This document shows positions 16,980-24,649 of a DNA stretch of 34,953 nt, piece by piece. Source of the DNA: a virus; the IMG/VR virus record IMGVR_UViG_3300024999_000255, positions 1 to 34,953 of that record, one strand, 5' to 3'. The notes beneath the pieces are model-generated. The model had not been told where the DNA came from and did no database searches. It was given only the letters and a program-made list of their open reading frames with translations. A program made the translations under genes and the position numbers. Numbering within the stretch: the stretch's first letter is position 1; the number at the start of each line of letters is the position of its first letter.

Positions 16980-16995
16980 AATGGGCTTTCCCATT
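16980..16995 (-). promoter_or_regulatory. small hairpin between polymerase and helicase genes
   Basis: AATGGG and CCCATT form a perfect 6-bp stem around a 4-nt loop in the 62-nt gap between the polymerase stop and the helicase start. It lacks a downstream T-run, so it is not a typical terminator. It could be an RNA-processing site or translational operator. Confidence 0.35.
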
Positions 16996-17009
16996 TTATT
17001 ATCTCTTAA

Positions 17010-19532
17010 TTAAAAACCTATCTTTTCAATAGCTTTATCACATTCTTCTTGAGTGAACTTACTGATCTCAGCCGTATTGCCAGCCCATTGGGTGCCTATC
17101 TTAGCATCCAAGCCAATAGTGAAACTCTTTCCCTTGTAAGTAAATGTGTGTGTCAAATGGTCTTTAATGATAAGAAGAATTTGAGGCAAGTTTATAATCT
17201 GATTTTTGTGAAACCTAAATACGAATGAATCATGAACAGTTGTCATACACCGAATGTCAAAGCCATCTTTGCCGAGCCGAGGATCATTCACTACCTTTAT
17301 CATTCCACGATTGAGCAACTCAGCTACAGTTGATTGAGGCTTGTAGCTATAGGCATTTCTGAATAGTGCTGCATTCATTTCACCTAAGAACCTGCGAGGC
17401 CGGCCAAATAAGTTGTAGAGAACTCGATTCTTTTGAACCTCTTCTTCGATTGATCTGTGCCAGCGTTTCAATCCAGGAAAGCGGTCAGAATAACTATCAA
17501 GTAATCGTTTGCATTCTGACTGTGATTTGAAAATTTCCTCCGCCGCTAGATTGTCAGAGAATGTCTGTGGGCCCATTGCATAGTTCGAGGCATGAACAAC
17601 CTTCTTGCCCATGTAACGCATGGTAGATTTCTGATCAGCCTTTTTAGTTTTAGCCTCATGAATTACTTCTTCAATTGAAACATTGAATATCTTGCTTGCA
17701 TTAAAGCTATGCACGTCAATTCCGGATTCGAATGACTGGATCATGTTAGCATCTTGAGTAAGATATGCAACTACATGAGCCTCAGCCTTAGCAAGATCAC
17801 ATTCGCAGAGAATCCAATCTGGATCAGCAATGAGATAATATTTAAAAACATATGGCTGATTCTGAAGGTTCGATCCAGTACCAAAATAAGTCTTTTCTGT
17901 AGCAATCCTGCCGGAAACTGTACCCGAGATTTTATGGTTACAACGGAGACGCTTATCATCATCGACTTGAATATTAAAGTATGTAGATACGAGCTTTTGG
18001 TACTTACGAATCTTTATTATGATTCTAGCTTCTTCAGAACCTTTAACATCTTTCTTTGCAATTCTGTGAAGGGCTACAGTATCACAGGTGACTGATCCAG
18101 TTTTGCGATTCACATATGGTTTAATCATACAAGTGCCGTAGAAGTATGCGACCATTTGTTTCGCTGAACCTGGATTAATTTCCTTGCCTGCAAGTTTATT
18201 CAGCTCTGCTTGAAGCTCAATCAGTTTGATTTCATACTCAGATTTGATCTTTTCAATTCCATCTGTGTCAGTCAAGATGCCATTGAATTCCATTTCTATG
18301 AGCGGCTTATGGAGGTTCATTGTATAATCCATAGCATCCATAGAATCGAATTCACCTAACTCTTCAAGAAGCTTCTCAGTTATTGGCAATAAGTATGCTG
18401 AGTCTTTGGCATTATAAGTCCAGTATTGTGGCCAGTTTTTAATAGCCTTAAGGTGTGATTGCTTACCTTCGTCTTTGTAATATGGAAAGTATGTGTAGGT
18501 TGAAGTTAGGTAATCAAGACCTTTCGGGAGTTCAGTATAGCAGATGTGTTGTGCAAGCATTGTATCAAAATAAAAGTTATCTGTTTTAATCATCATAGTA
18601 CGGAAAGTAAACATGATGTCGAACATTCCATTTTGACAAATTTTACCTATGGCTTCATCATTAAGTATTTCGGCTAGGCCAGTCCAGATTTTTATCTCTT
18701 CTGCTGTTTCCCAATAATTGCCTTGGTTGTTCATTAGAGGAACAGACATGGATAGAATCTTGTTATCATGATAAACTGCCAAAGAATAGCAGGTAATAAA
18801 TTCTGGCGTAGCTTCAATATCAAAAGCTACATATTGCTTTGTCTTAATCAATGCATAGAACTGCATGATTTCTTCAAAGCTAGGCTTGATTTTTATTTCT
18901 ACATTATCGGTGAGCAATTCTGGATCTTCAATGATTCGTAGGGCTTTTGTAAAGTCTGCAATCATTGTATAGAAGTGGATAGGCTGTCCGTATGGGAGGG
19001 TGAAAGATGGATGATAAGACAAACCTATTATCTTGCCAGCCAGTTTGTCTTTCAAATGAGGAAAGTCTTCAGCGTGGTAGAATGAGCCACGATATTTTGT
19101 GATTGAATCGAACTTAGGCTCGTCCAGCAAGAGTCGCATTGGAGTTGCCCCTAGCAACATTATGACTTTGCCGGGAAATTGAGCAAGTTCGTCAATTAAG
19201 GCTGCTTGCAACTTGCTCCAGTCTGGATGACGATAGCCTTTATCAGTCCATAAGACAGCGGTATTGTTTTTGGGAAACTTAGCTTTGCAAGCATTGGTGA
19301 GATAAATTTTATATCTAGCGAGTCTGACGGCTGCACAGATGCGATTAAGCTGAGAGCCTGTCGGACCTACGAATGGTTCGTTCTTCAGGACTTCTATCTC
19401 ACCTGGAGCTTCGCCAACCATTGCTATTTCAGCAGTGAGTATGTTATCAGTTGGAGCGCACTCTACAGCCAAGCAATTGAAAGAACCTTCTTTCTGCGGA
19501 GTTGCTGTAGTTGATATGCTTGGAATTATCAT
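17010..19532 (-). CDS. family A DNA polymerase with UDG-like N-terminal domain (candidate DpoZ)
   Basis: The protein is 840 aa. Residues about 30-200 resemble a family 4/5 uracil-DNA glycosylase fold: GEAPGEIE (40-47), PFVG-x2-G (53-59), TNACKAKFP (79-87) and YHPSF (173-177). The usual C-x2-C of the iron-sulfur cluster is not seen. The 3'-5' exonuclease is intact, with FDIEATPEF (Asp238, Glu240), NGMFDIMF (Asp305) and YNAKDSAY (Asp377). Polymerase motif A is CDLAKAEAHVVAYL (Asp579, Glu584). Motif B has R639, K643 and Y651, with His647 at the place of Phe762 of E. coli Pol I. Motif C is VHDSF (His767, Asp768). It is the replicative polymerase of this phage. PurZ context makes it a candidate aminoadenine-preferring DpoZ; sequence alone cannot prove preference. 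Confidence 0.9.
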   Translation of the reverse strand: MIIPSISTTATPQKEGSFNCLAVECAPTDNILTAEIAMVGEAPGEIEVLKNEPFVGPTGSQLNRICAAVRLARYKIYLTNACKAKFPKNNTAVLWTDKGYRHPDWSKLQAALIDELAQFPGKVIMLLGATPMRLLLDEPKFDSITKYRGSFYHAEDFPHLKDKLAGKIIGLSYHPSFTLPYGQPIHFYTMIADFTKALRIIEDPELLTDNVEIKIKPSFEEIMQFYALIKTKQYVAFDIEATPEFITCYSLAVYHDNKILSMSVPLMNNQGNYWETAEEIKIWTGLAEILNDEAIGKICQNGMFDIMFTFRTMMIKTDNFYFDTMLAQHICYTELPKGLDYLTSTYTYFPYYKDEGKQSHLKAIKNWPQYWTYNAKDSAYLLPITEKLLEELGEFDSMDAMDYTMNLHKPLIEMEFNGILTDTDGIEKIKSEYEIKLIELQAELNKLAGKEINPGSAKQMVAYFYGTCMIKPYVNRKTGSVTCDTVALHRIAKKDVKGSEEARIIIKIRKYQKLVSTYFNIQVDDDKRLRCNHKISGTVSGRIATEKTYFGTGSNLQNQPYVFKYYLIADPDWILCECDLAKAEAHVVAYLTQDANMIQSFESGIDVHSFNASKIFNVSIEEVIHEAKTKKADQKSTMRYMGKKVVHASNYAMGPQTFSDNLAAEEIFKSQSECKRLLDSYSDRFPGLKRWHRSIEEEVQKNRVLYNLFGRPRRFLGEMNAALFRNAYSYKPQSTVAELLNRGMIKVVNDPRLGKDGFDIRCMTTVHDSFVFRFHKNQIINLPQILLIIKDHLTHTFTYKGKSFTIGLDAKIGTQWAGNTAEISKFTQEECDKAIEKIGF

Positions 19533-19542
19533 TACAAGTTCC

Positions 19543-19728
19543 TTATAATTTTTTACCTACTTGAATTCCATTATCAAGCGTTACAATAAACACATTATCA
19601 CGAGTATCAAATATAATTTTATCAACAACTATGTTTTCTTTTAATACTACATTGTTTAACCAATATTGAACTCCTTGAGTAATACTAGCAATAGTAAAGG
19701 TCATTTGAACTGGCTTTGTATTTTCCAT
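19543..19728 (-). CDS. small hypothetical protein
   Basis: The protein is 61 aa. AGGA about 7 bases upstream of the ATG, overlapping the previous gene's last codons, supports the start. Its pattern is mostly beta (ASITQGVQYWLNNVVL, then DNVFIVTLDNGIQVG), compatible with a small beta-barrel. It lies 11 bases before the polymerase gene. Function unknown. Confidence 0.6.
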   Translation of the reverse strand: MENTKPVQMTFTIASITQGVQYWLNNVVLKENIVVDKIIFDTRDNVFIVTLDNGIQVGKKL

Positions 19729-19729
19729 T

Positions 19730-19999
19730 TTATATCCTATCCTTTGTTAATGATCCTGGATTCGGAGCCTTTATTTCCTGTTTGCAATCTAAGCAAAGAT
19801 AAGAACGAACTCGAATAACATTTGCACTGATGATGTTAATAGCAAAGTTATAGTTTGGCTCATTCTTATAGCCATTTGGCCAGCTCTTAGAGGCAAAACC
19901 TATTTCGAGTGGCACGATGTTTTTGTGTAGGCAACAGTTAGAACCAGGCGTAATGAGAGCTTTCTGTTCTGATAGTTGACCTACTTTATATTTTGTCAT
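19730..19999 (-). CDS. small zinc-ribbon-like hypothetical protein
   Basis: The protein is 89 aa from the ATG at 19999, which has GGAAA 7 bases upstream; the ATG at 20011 gives four more residues but has no ribosome site. It has CC-x-H in the first third and C-x2-C near the C terminus (LCLDCKQ), separated by a beta-rich segment. This is the spacing of a split zinc ribbon. Neighbours are another small Cys-rich gene and the polymerase. Function unknown. Confidence 0.6.
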   Translation of the reverse strand: MTKYKVGQLSEQKALITPGSNCCLHKNIVPLEIGFASKSWPNGYKNEPNYNFAINIISANVIRVRSYLCLDCKQEIKAPNPGSLTKDRI

Positions 20000-20030
20000 A
20001 ACTATTTCCATGAACTAATTTTATTTTAGG

Positions 20031-20144
20031 CTATGATGGAATTAAATATACTTTATCAGGCTTATTCTTTTTATCTAGCCACTTTAAGCATCTTTTCTCA
20101 CAATTAGTCTTAGCTTCTTTACAACAACATATAAGTTTTCCCAT
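20031..20144 (-). CDS. 37-aa cysteine-rich micro-protein
   Basis: This short frame begins with an ATG 3 bases after the stop of the methyltransferase gene, with AGAAGG about 9 bases upstream. It encodes MGKLICCCKEAKTNCEKRCL and then a basic, Trp-containing tail, 37 aa in all. It has five cysteines (CCC, then C-x3-C) and 9 lysines, so it looks like a tiny metal-binding basic peptide. Good ribosome site and tight spacing support it. Length makes it uncertain. Confidence 0.5.
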   Translation of the reverse strand: MGKLICCCKEAKTNCEKRCLKWLDKKNKPDKVYLIPS

Positions 20145-20146
20145 AA

Positions 20147-21577
20147 TCATAGACCTTCTACCTCAGCAGTTATCCCCAGATAATTTTCAAGTCTCTGGTA
20201 AAATTCTGGAATATACTTCTGGCTTTTATCACAACCAACTGGCATCATTTTTTCTTTAGCTGCACTAATTAAGCAATTGCCAGATCCTGCGAAGAGGCTC
20301 ATAAATAAAGTACCAGGTTTACCTAATGCTTTTAAGAAATGATCATAAAGTTCTATAGGCTTTTCCCACTGGTGAATTCGTTGAGAAGAACTGACTGTAC
20401 TTATGTTAATTGAAGATGACAAGCTAGGCGTATTAAACTGAGCATTGCCCTTACGCAGTAGTAAAAACATTTCCCAGTTGCTTACCATATTTGTCTTCGG
20501 CTTATTGGTACTGCCACCAACTTTGTTCCATGATCCAGGAGACTGAGTTCCAAATCCTATGTCTCTGGCAATGTTGTTGATCTGTAGAAAATGTTCTTTG
20601 CCTGTCCAGACTAAAGCCCAACTACAGTCAAGCATTTTCTCATAGACTAACGGAAGATAATTGAAATAAAAATCATAAAGTTCTTTTTCATCCCAATCTT
20701 GAGCTTTACATTCGATCTTATTCGTTTTACCATAATTGTCATTAAACTCAATCGCATAAGGAGGATCGAGTTCTACCATTCCTACAGAATTGCTTGGAAT
20801 CTTATCTAGGAAGGTCTTGTAGTTTTCAGCCACATAAATTACTTGAATACTAGAGCTGATTTGTTCTTGCTCATCGTTAAGGTCTTCATCATCTTCGTCA
20901 AACTCGGTAAGTTTTTCTTTGGCCTGCTTGGTTTTCTCAAACACATTCTGATTTACCGTATTTTTTATAGGTGCTGTCATGGTTCCGTTTTGCAACGCAA
21001 CTAAACGCCCTTTTTCAGCATCGGTAAAACTTCCCATTCGCTGAAGTGCCTTAGCTTGTTCACCAAGAGCTTTGTATGCTTCCTTAGCCCGGCCCTTAGT
21101 AGTCTGTTCTTTCAAGATTGGAAAGACTTTTAGAGCTTCAGCGAAAGCAAGATCAGTAGATAAGCCACCAAGACTGCACTTGAGCCTCTTGGCTGTTTCT
21201 CTGTAGCCCCAAGATTTACCTTCCTTGCCTGCGGCTTCAACCCAATAGTTGTGCAGCTTATACTTGAGGTCTATTTCCTCATGCCACAAGAATTCCTTGC
21301 GGTCCATATTACTAAGAAGTTCAATCAAGAAGTGATCGTCTTCAGTAATGCCGTCGAATACTCGGACTTCAATGGTTTCTTTGCCAAGTTTCTTAAAAGC
21401 CTCGATGCGATGCAAGCCATCGATTAATACGTTATTTGAATCTATGAGAATCGCATGAAGCTGGCCGACCATAGAGATTGAATCGGCTAGGCTGGAGATG
21501 TCACCAACTGCTGAACGTGCGCGGTCTTTGATGATAATGTCTGAGATATTTCTTTCTTCTATCTGAAATAATTGCAT
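20147..21577 (-). CDS. ParB-like domain fused to DPPY-type DNA methyltransferase
   Basis: The protein is 476 aa. The N-terminal ~80 residues are a ParB/Srx-like domain: DRARSAVGDISSLADSI, GQLHAILID, then DGLHRIEAFKKLG (53-65). A helical middle (about 95-240) includes an HTH-like region and an acidic linker (225-240). The C-terminal methyltransferase has DPPY (271-274, motif IV) before FAGSGN (429-434, SAM-binding motif I), so it is a beta-class amino-methyltransferase acting on N6 of adenine or N4 of cytosine. ParB-methylase fusions are common in phages and may protect DNA or act as anti-restriction. If adenine is replaced by aminoadenine here, the substrate becomes a question. It ends 3 bases before the Cys-rich micro-gene. 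Confidence 0.85.
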   Translation of the reverse strand: MQLFQIEERNISDIIIKDRARSAVGDISSLADSISMVGQLHAILIDSNNVLIDGLHRIEAFKKLGKETIEVRVFDGITEDDHFLIELLSNMDRKEFLWHEEIDLKYKLHNYWVEAAGKEGKSWGYRETAKRLKCSLGGLSTDLAFAEALKVFPILKEQTTKGRAKEAYKALGEQAKALQRMGSFTDAEKGRLVALQNGTMTAPIKNTVNQNVFEKTKQAKEKLTEFDEDDEDLNDEQEQISSSIQVIYVAENYKTFLDKIPSNSVGMVELDPPYAIEFNDNYGKTNKIECKAQDWDEKELYDFYFNYLPLVYEKMLDCSWALVWTGKEHFLQINNIARDIGFGTQSPGSWNKVGGSTNKPKTNMVSNWEMFLLLRKGNAQFNTPSLSSSINISTVSSSQRIHQWEKPIELYDHFLKALGKPGTLFMSLFAGSGNCLISAAKEKMMPVGCDKSQKYIPEFYQRLENYLGITAEVEGL

Positions 21578-21586
21578 AGCTTTAAC

Positions 21587-21877
21587 CTAATTTAAATTTT
21601 GAAACTGCCTTTTGATTAACTCGATTTGATCTGCTGAAAGTTTGCCAAGCAAGTCAGTTGCATTCTTGGTAGGATCAGCCAGCATCTTCTTGCCGCGCTT
21701 TGTTCCAGAGTTCTTGGAAATATTCTTCATTGCAGACTTTGTGATCTTTTGAGACTTTACAAGTGCTGCGTTCAGTGCAGAAGTTCGCATAGTCCGAACG
21801 CGTTCAATCAATCTGGCCTGCTCTGGATAAGACATTTCTAAGAATGATCGACAGTAAATACGATCCATTAGAGCCAT
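21587..21877 (-). CDS. basic hypothetical protein
   Basis: The protein is 96 aa with AGGAGGA about 6 bases before the ATG. It has an N-terminal helix (SFLEMSYPEQARLIERVRTMRTSAL), a Lys/Arg-rich centre and a C-terminal amphipathic helix (SADQIELIKRQF). Its net charge is strongly basic, so nucleic-acid binding is possible. It is sandwiched between the MazG-like and methyltransferase genes. I recognise the general look from phage genomes but no named family. Confidence 0.6.
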   Translation of the reverse strand: MALMDRIYCRSFLEMSYPEQARLIERVRTMRTSALNAALVKSQKITKSAMKNISKNSGTKRGKKMLADPTKNATDLLGKLSADQIELIKRQFQNLN

Positions 21878-21889
21878 AAATGATCCTCC

Positions 21890-22372
21890 TTATCTATGAT
21901 CTCCAGAACCACCTAGCTTGTTGCGTTCTTTACGATCAGCAAGTTTATTAATGTTCATTATTGCTATATCTTCAAGTGCTATTTCAAGGTCATAAGCTGT
22001 ACAAGCTACATACCACAAAACATCTCCAAGCTCTTTAGATATTTCAGCCTTATCAAGTAATGAAACAAGCCCATCTTTGTCACGATAAATCTTTTTGAGC
22101 TTACCTGCTACTTCACCAGCTTCATTGGCAAGTCCAAGAATGTGACAATCAAGAGCTTTGTCTGGTGGATAAATGTCAGTTGATTTTGCCAGGCTTTGAT
22201 ATTCATTGAAGGTCATCATATTATCCTTCGTCGGCTTAACTTCTTCACATTGATACCAATCAGAATAACTATCCTTACAAGATGTGTTCTGAAGACCATC
22301 TTTAGTACATACATGATCTGGTCCTCCATCATGCCAGTGCCATTTTCTGTATGGACAGCCCATATCGTTCAT
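21890..22372 (-). CDS. mazZ: MazG-like nucleotide pyrophosphohydrolase, candidate MazZ
   Basis: The protein is 160 aa. Residues about 53-160 are a MazG-like helical domain: NEAGEVAGKLKK (83-94; Glu84, Glu87), then SKELGDVLWYVACTAYDL (112-129; Glu114, Asp117), and the C-terminal KLADRKERNKLGGSGDHR typical of phage MazG-like proteins. ExxE and ExxD are the Mg-binding set. In Z-genome phages MazZ cleaves dGTP (and GTP) to the monophosphate, supplying dGMP for PurZ. An unusual N-terminal extension of ~50 aa has Cys6, Cys22, Cys32, Cys42 and several His/Trp, probably a metal-binding domain. The ATG at 22372 has GAGG 7 bases upstream; an internal Met at 52/53 would give the bare MazG domain. MazZ is inferred from PurZ in the same cluster; alone it would be called MazG-like. 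Confidence 0.8.
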   Translation of the reverse strand: MNDMGCPYRKWHWHDGGPDHVCTKDGLQNTSCKDSYSDWYQCEEVKPTKDNMMTFNEYQSLAKSTDIYPPDKALDCHILGLANEAGEVAGKLKKIYRDKDGLVSLLDKAEISKELGDVLWYVACTAYDLEIALEDIAIMNINKLADRKERNKLGGSGDHR

Positions 22373-22374
22373 AG

Positions 22375-22593
22375 CTATTCCTCTATGCCTGGCAAAGTTA
22401 ATGCCTTACCCTTGTACATATAATCAAGAACCTCATTCAGTTTTCCACCATTAATTATGCTTTTCAACGAAAGGAATATTTGCCTGAACAGTTTTGTTTG
22501 CTGTCCATGATGGAAGTGTTCCTGGACTTGTTCGTACAAATCCTTATCTATTCGTGCAGTTACTTTACATTCTTCTTTGAGCATTTTGTTCAC
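22375..22593 (-). CDS. small putative DNA-binding protein (ribbon-helix-helix-like)
   Basis: The protein is 72 aa from a GTG whose last two bases overlap the ligA stop (GTGA); an ATG at 22584 gives a protein three residues shorter. VTARIDKDLYEQVQEHF (11-27) reads as a beta strand followed by a helix, and GQQTKLFRQIFLSLKSII follows as a second helix, which fits a ribbon-helix-helix fold. The C terminus is MYKGKALTLPGIEE. A role in regulating the operon is possible. Confidence 0.6.
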   Translation of the reverse strand: MNKMLKEECKVTARIDKDLYEQVQEHFHHGQQTKLFRQIFLSLKSIINGGKLNEVLDYMYKGKALTLPGIEE

Positions 22594-24344
22594 CGTAATA
22601 AGTTAAAAAGTTGTTCCTCAGTTATCTGAGGTATGTTGTAACGAGTTGCCTTTTCTATCTTGGTTCTTCCTGGATCATCTCCGACAACTAAGTAATTTGT
22701 TTCTCTAGTTACTCCAAATGAAAATTCATATCCATAACTGTTCAGAATTTCAATCATTGTTTCCCTGGATTGGCTTAACGATCCGGTAATACAATAAATT
22801 GCTTTCGCTTCACTAGGTAATGGAGCGAAGGAAAAGTTTTTCATTTCCTTAATTGCTTCTGTATAAATAGTTGCAGCAGTAATAAAGCTACGTTTAGCAT
22901 TATCAGTTATGTGAATATTAATCTGGCCGGTTTTTAAATATTGGCAAAGCCGCAAAGATGACTTATATGCTAATCCTGGTAAGCCCAAGCCTGCTACAAA
23001 ATGTGCCATTGTGCATTGGTTATTCATTGAAAATACTTGTTCAGCAATGTTGCTATAAATTGTTACCCCGATTGTATTTATTATGTCTGGTACAATTTCG
23101 TAGCTAAGAGGATCAAGAAGTGCCCAAGGCTTGGTTGACAGAACTGAATAACATTTTTCATTCTGGAGTAGTTTTTCTATAATGCCTTCACCAACTCCGT
23201 CGATTTTTATTCCTTTTTGAGAGTAGAAGTAAGCAATGGATACAATTGATTTAGCTATGCAATTGTCGCCATTACAAACAAGATGTACTCCTTCCCACTG
23301 AAGAATTTCGCTACACTTTGGACATCGAACTGGAACTGGTTCATAAAGACTAGGATCAAGAAAGTTTCTAACACTTAATATTTTTGGAATTATTTCGCCA
23401 GCTTTACCTATAATAATGGTTGAGCTAGGTATAATCTCACGATCTTTAACCCACTGAGCATTATTACCTGTTACGCGATTATTTGTTGTACCACAAAGTT
23501 CAATTGGTTCATATACAACTGTTGGAATTGCCCGACCGAGTCTACTAATATTCCATTCAATGTTAACAACTTTTGTTTCTTTAACTTGGATCGGAGGCTT
23601 CCAGGCTATGCTCCAGTTATTGGTTTGGCCATTATTACCTGCAACCAGCCGAACTTTTTCGTCTGCAACCTTGATCATGATACCATCCATCGGATAGATT
23701 TTTGACCATTTGTTATATGTCTCAAGCAGAAAATCTCCCATAGCTTCTAAGCTACCGGAGTAGATGTATTCTTCAAATAGGTTGCCATGATTATGGGGGA
23801 TTGCTGTCATTAGGGCAGAAGGCTTGTCATATTTTCGGTCCAGCCAGCCAGCAACTACATTTCTTGGGTTGGCTCCATAATCTGGATTCCACTCGTTCAG
23901 TGGGATAAGAATCTCTACTGGTTGAAAATGCCTAAGTTGGAAAGGAAACGTAATGTATGGCATTAAGTGAGTTATGTCCCGTCCACATCTTCCGTCACCT
24001 TCAAGAGTTATGTTCACTCCAGTATCTGTAAGAGTTATAACTGCTGCACAGCCATCATATTTGGGCTCGATTCGAAGTTTGTAGCTGCCAAACCTTGTAA
24101 GGAATGGCTTAAGGTCGAGCATGTTGAATGCTTTATTCGTTCCATATATTGGATGCTTGTGCCAGGCTTTGCCAGTCAGTGCAGTCCGACCTTGTGCGGT
24201 ATGGTAAAGGATATTATTATGAGGGTCTATGGCATAAAGTTGTTGCCACAACAGATCGTATTCGCTGTCTGTCATGAATGGTATGCCAGAAGCATAGGCC
24301 ATGTTAGCTTGGGAGATTTCTTTTATGAGTTGTTCATGATTCAT
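22590..24344 (-). CDS. ligA: NAD+-dependent DNA ligase LigA
   Basis: The protein is 584 aa. It has a complete domain order for a bacterial-type ligase: Ia-like segment with PFMTDSEYDLLW (22-33), adenylation motif IEPKYDGCA (92-100; Lys95 is the nucleotidyl acceptor), GDGRCGRDIT (116-125), OB fold around 255-330, a four-Cys zinc finger (Cys341, Cys344, Cys357, Cys362), helix-hairpin-helix region, and a C-terminal BRCT domain (about 505-584, with YLVVGDDPGRTKIEKA). It is somewhat shorter than bacterial LigA (about 670 aa). AAAGGAG about 8 bases before the ATG sets the start. It seals nicks in phage replication and recombination. It is the first gene after the structured-RNA region. Confidence 0.96.
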   Translation of the reverse strand: MNHEQLIKEISQANMAYASGIPFMTDSEYDLLWQQLYAIDPHNNILYHTAQGRTALTGKAWHKHPIYGTNKAFNMLDLKPFLTRFGSYKLRIEPKYDGCAAVITLTDTGVNITLEGDGRCGRDITHLMPYITFPFQLRHFQPVEILIPLNEWNPDYGANPRNVVAGWLDRKYDKPSALMTAIPHNHGNLFEEYIYSGSLEAMGDFLLETYNKWSKIYPMDGIMIKVADEKVRLVAGNNGQTNNWSIAWKPPIQVKETKVVNIEWNISRLGRAIPTVVYEPIELCGTTNNRVTGNNAQWVKDREIIPSSTIIIGKAGEIIPKILSVRNFLDPSLYEPVPVRCPKCSEILQWEGVHLVCNGDNCIAKSIVSIAYFYSQKGIKIDGVGEGIIEKLLQNEKCYSVLSTKPWALLDPLSYEIVPDIINTIGVTIYSNIAEQVFSMNNQCTMAHFVAGLGLPGLAYKSSLRLCQYLKTGQINIHITDNAKRSFITAATIYTEAIKEMKNFSFAPLPSEAKAIYCITGSLSQSRETMIEILNSYGYEFSFGVTRETNYLVVGDDPGRTKIEKATRYNIPQITEEQLFNLLR

Positions 24345-24366
24345 AGGTTGGCTCCTTTAGAAGGAT

Positions 24367-24422
24367 ATTTATCTTTGCTAAACATTAATATTTTAGCAGA
24401 TTAATTCTTAGTAAAGATAAAT
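24367..24422. repeat. long inverted repeat upstream of ligA
   Basis: Arms 24367-24381 and 24408-24422 are complementary over 15 bases with one G-T pair (core ATCTTTGCTAA against TTAGTAAAGAT), with a 26-nt AT-rich loop. It lies between the hairpin terminator at 24429-24463 and the ligA ribosome site, so it could be a regulator site or the 5' leader structure of ligA mRNA. Confidence 0.6.
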
Positions 24423-24463
24423 AAAAATGATATGAGAGGCATTGGTATTATACCTCTCATATC
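24419..24463 (-). terminator. candidate intrinsic terminator of the structured RNA
   Basis: On the - strand an 11-bp perfect stem (24463-24453 with 24439-24429, GATATGAGAGG/CCTCTCATATC) around a 13-nt loop is followed by ATTTTTATTT. The stem is only moderately GC-rich and the T tract is interrupted, so read-through into ligA is likely. An alternative inner hairpin (GGTAT/ATACC) competes with it. Confidence 0.6.
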
Positions 24464-24593
24464 TTAGCTCTGCGTCCGATATCTTTTGTCAGGCGGCTAC
24501 GAGCTATAGCATTACACAAATGCTACTTTAGGTATAATCCTAACCATAGGCCAGATCTATGTGGATTATTAGATTCATACATTCAATTGTAGG

Positions 24594-24648
24594 TTGCTGT
24601 TCACTTACTTGCAAACCATTCAACAGTTCGTTCATAAGTGAACAGCAA
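24594..24648. repeat. 14-bp perfect inverted repeat
   Basis: TTGCTGTTCACTTA (24594-24607) is exactly complementary to 24635-24648, around a 27-nt loop. The right arm is part of a 21-nt sequence that recurs exactly at 34877-34897. It is the longest perfect stem of the structured region. Confidence 0.85.
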
Positions 24649-24649
24649 A
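24629..24649. repeat. 21-nt exact repeat, copy 1
   Basis: The 21 bases here, with the core dyad GTTCA-TAAG-TGAAC, recur exactly at 34877-34897, 10 kb away in the same orientation. The dyad is a candidate protein-binding site; here it also forms the right arm of the 14-bp hairpin. Confidence 0.85.

Noticed and set aside
16927-16989. 20-codon ORF starting within the polymerase-helicase gap
   Set aside because: Weak ribosome site, overlaps a hairpin and the helicase start; no reason to prefer it to noncoding leader.
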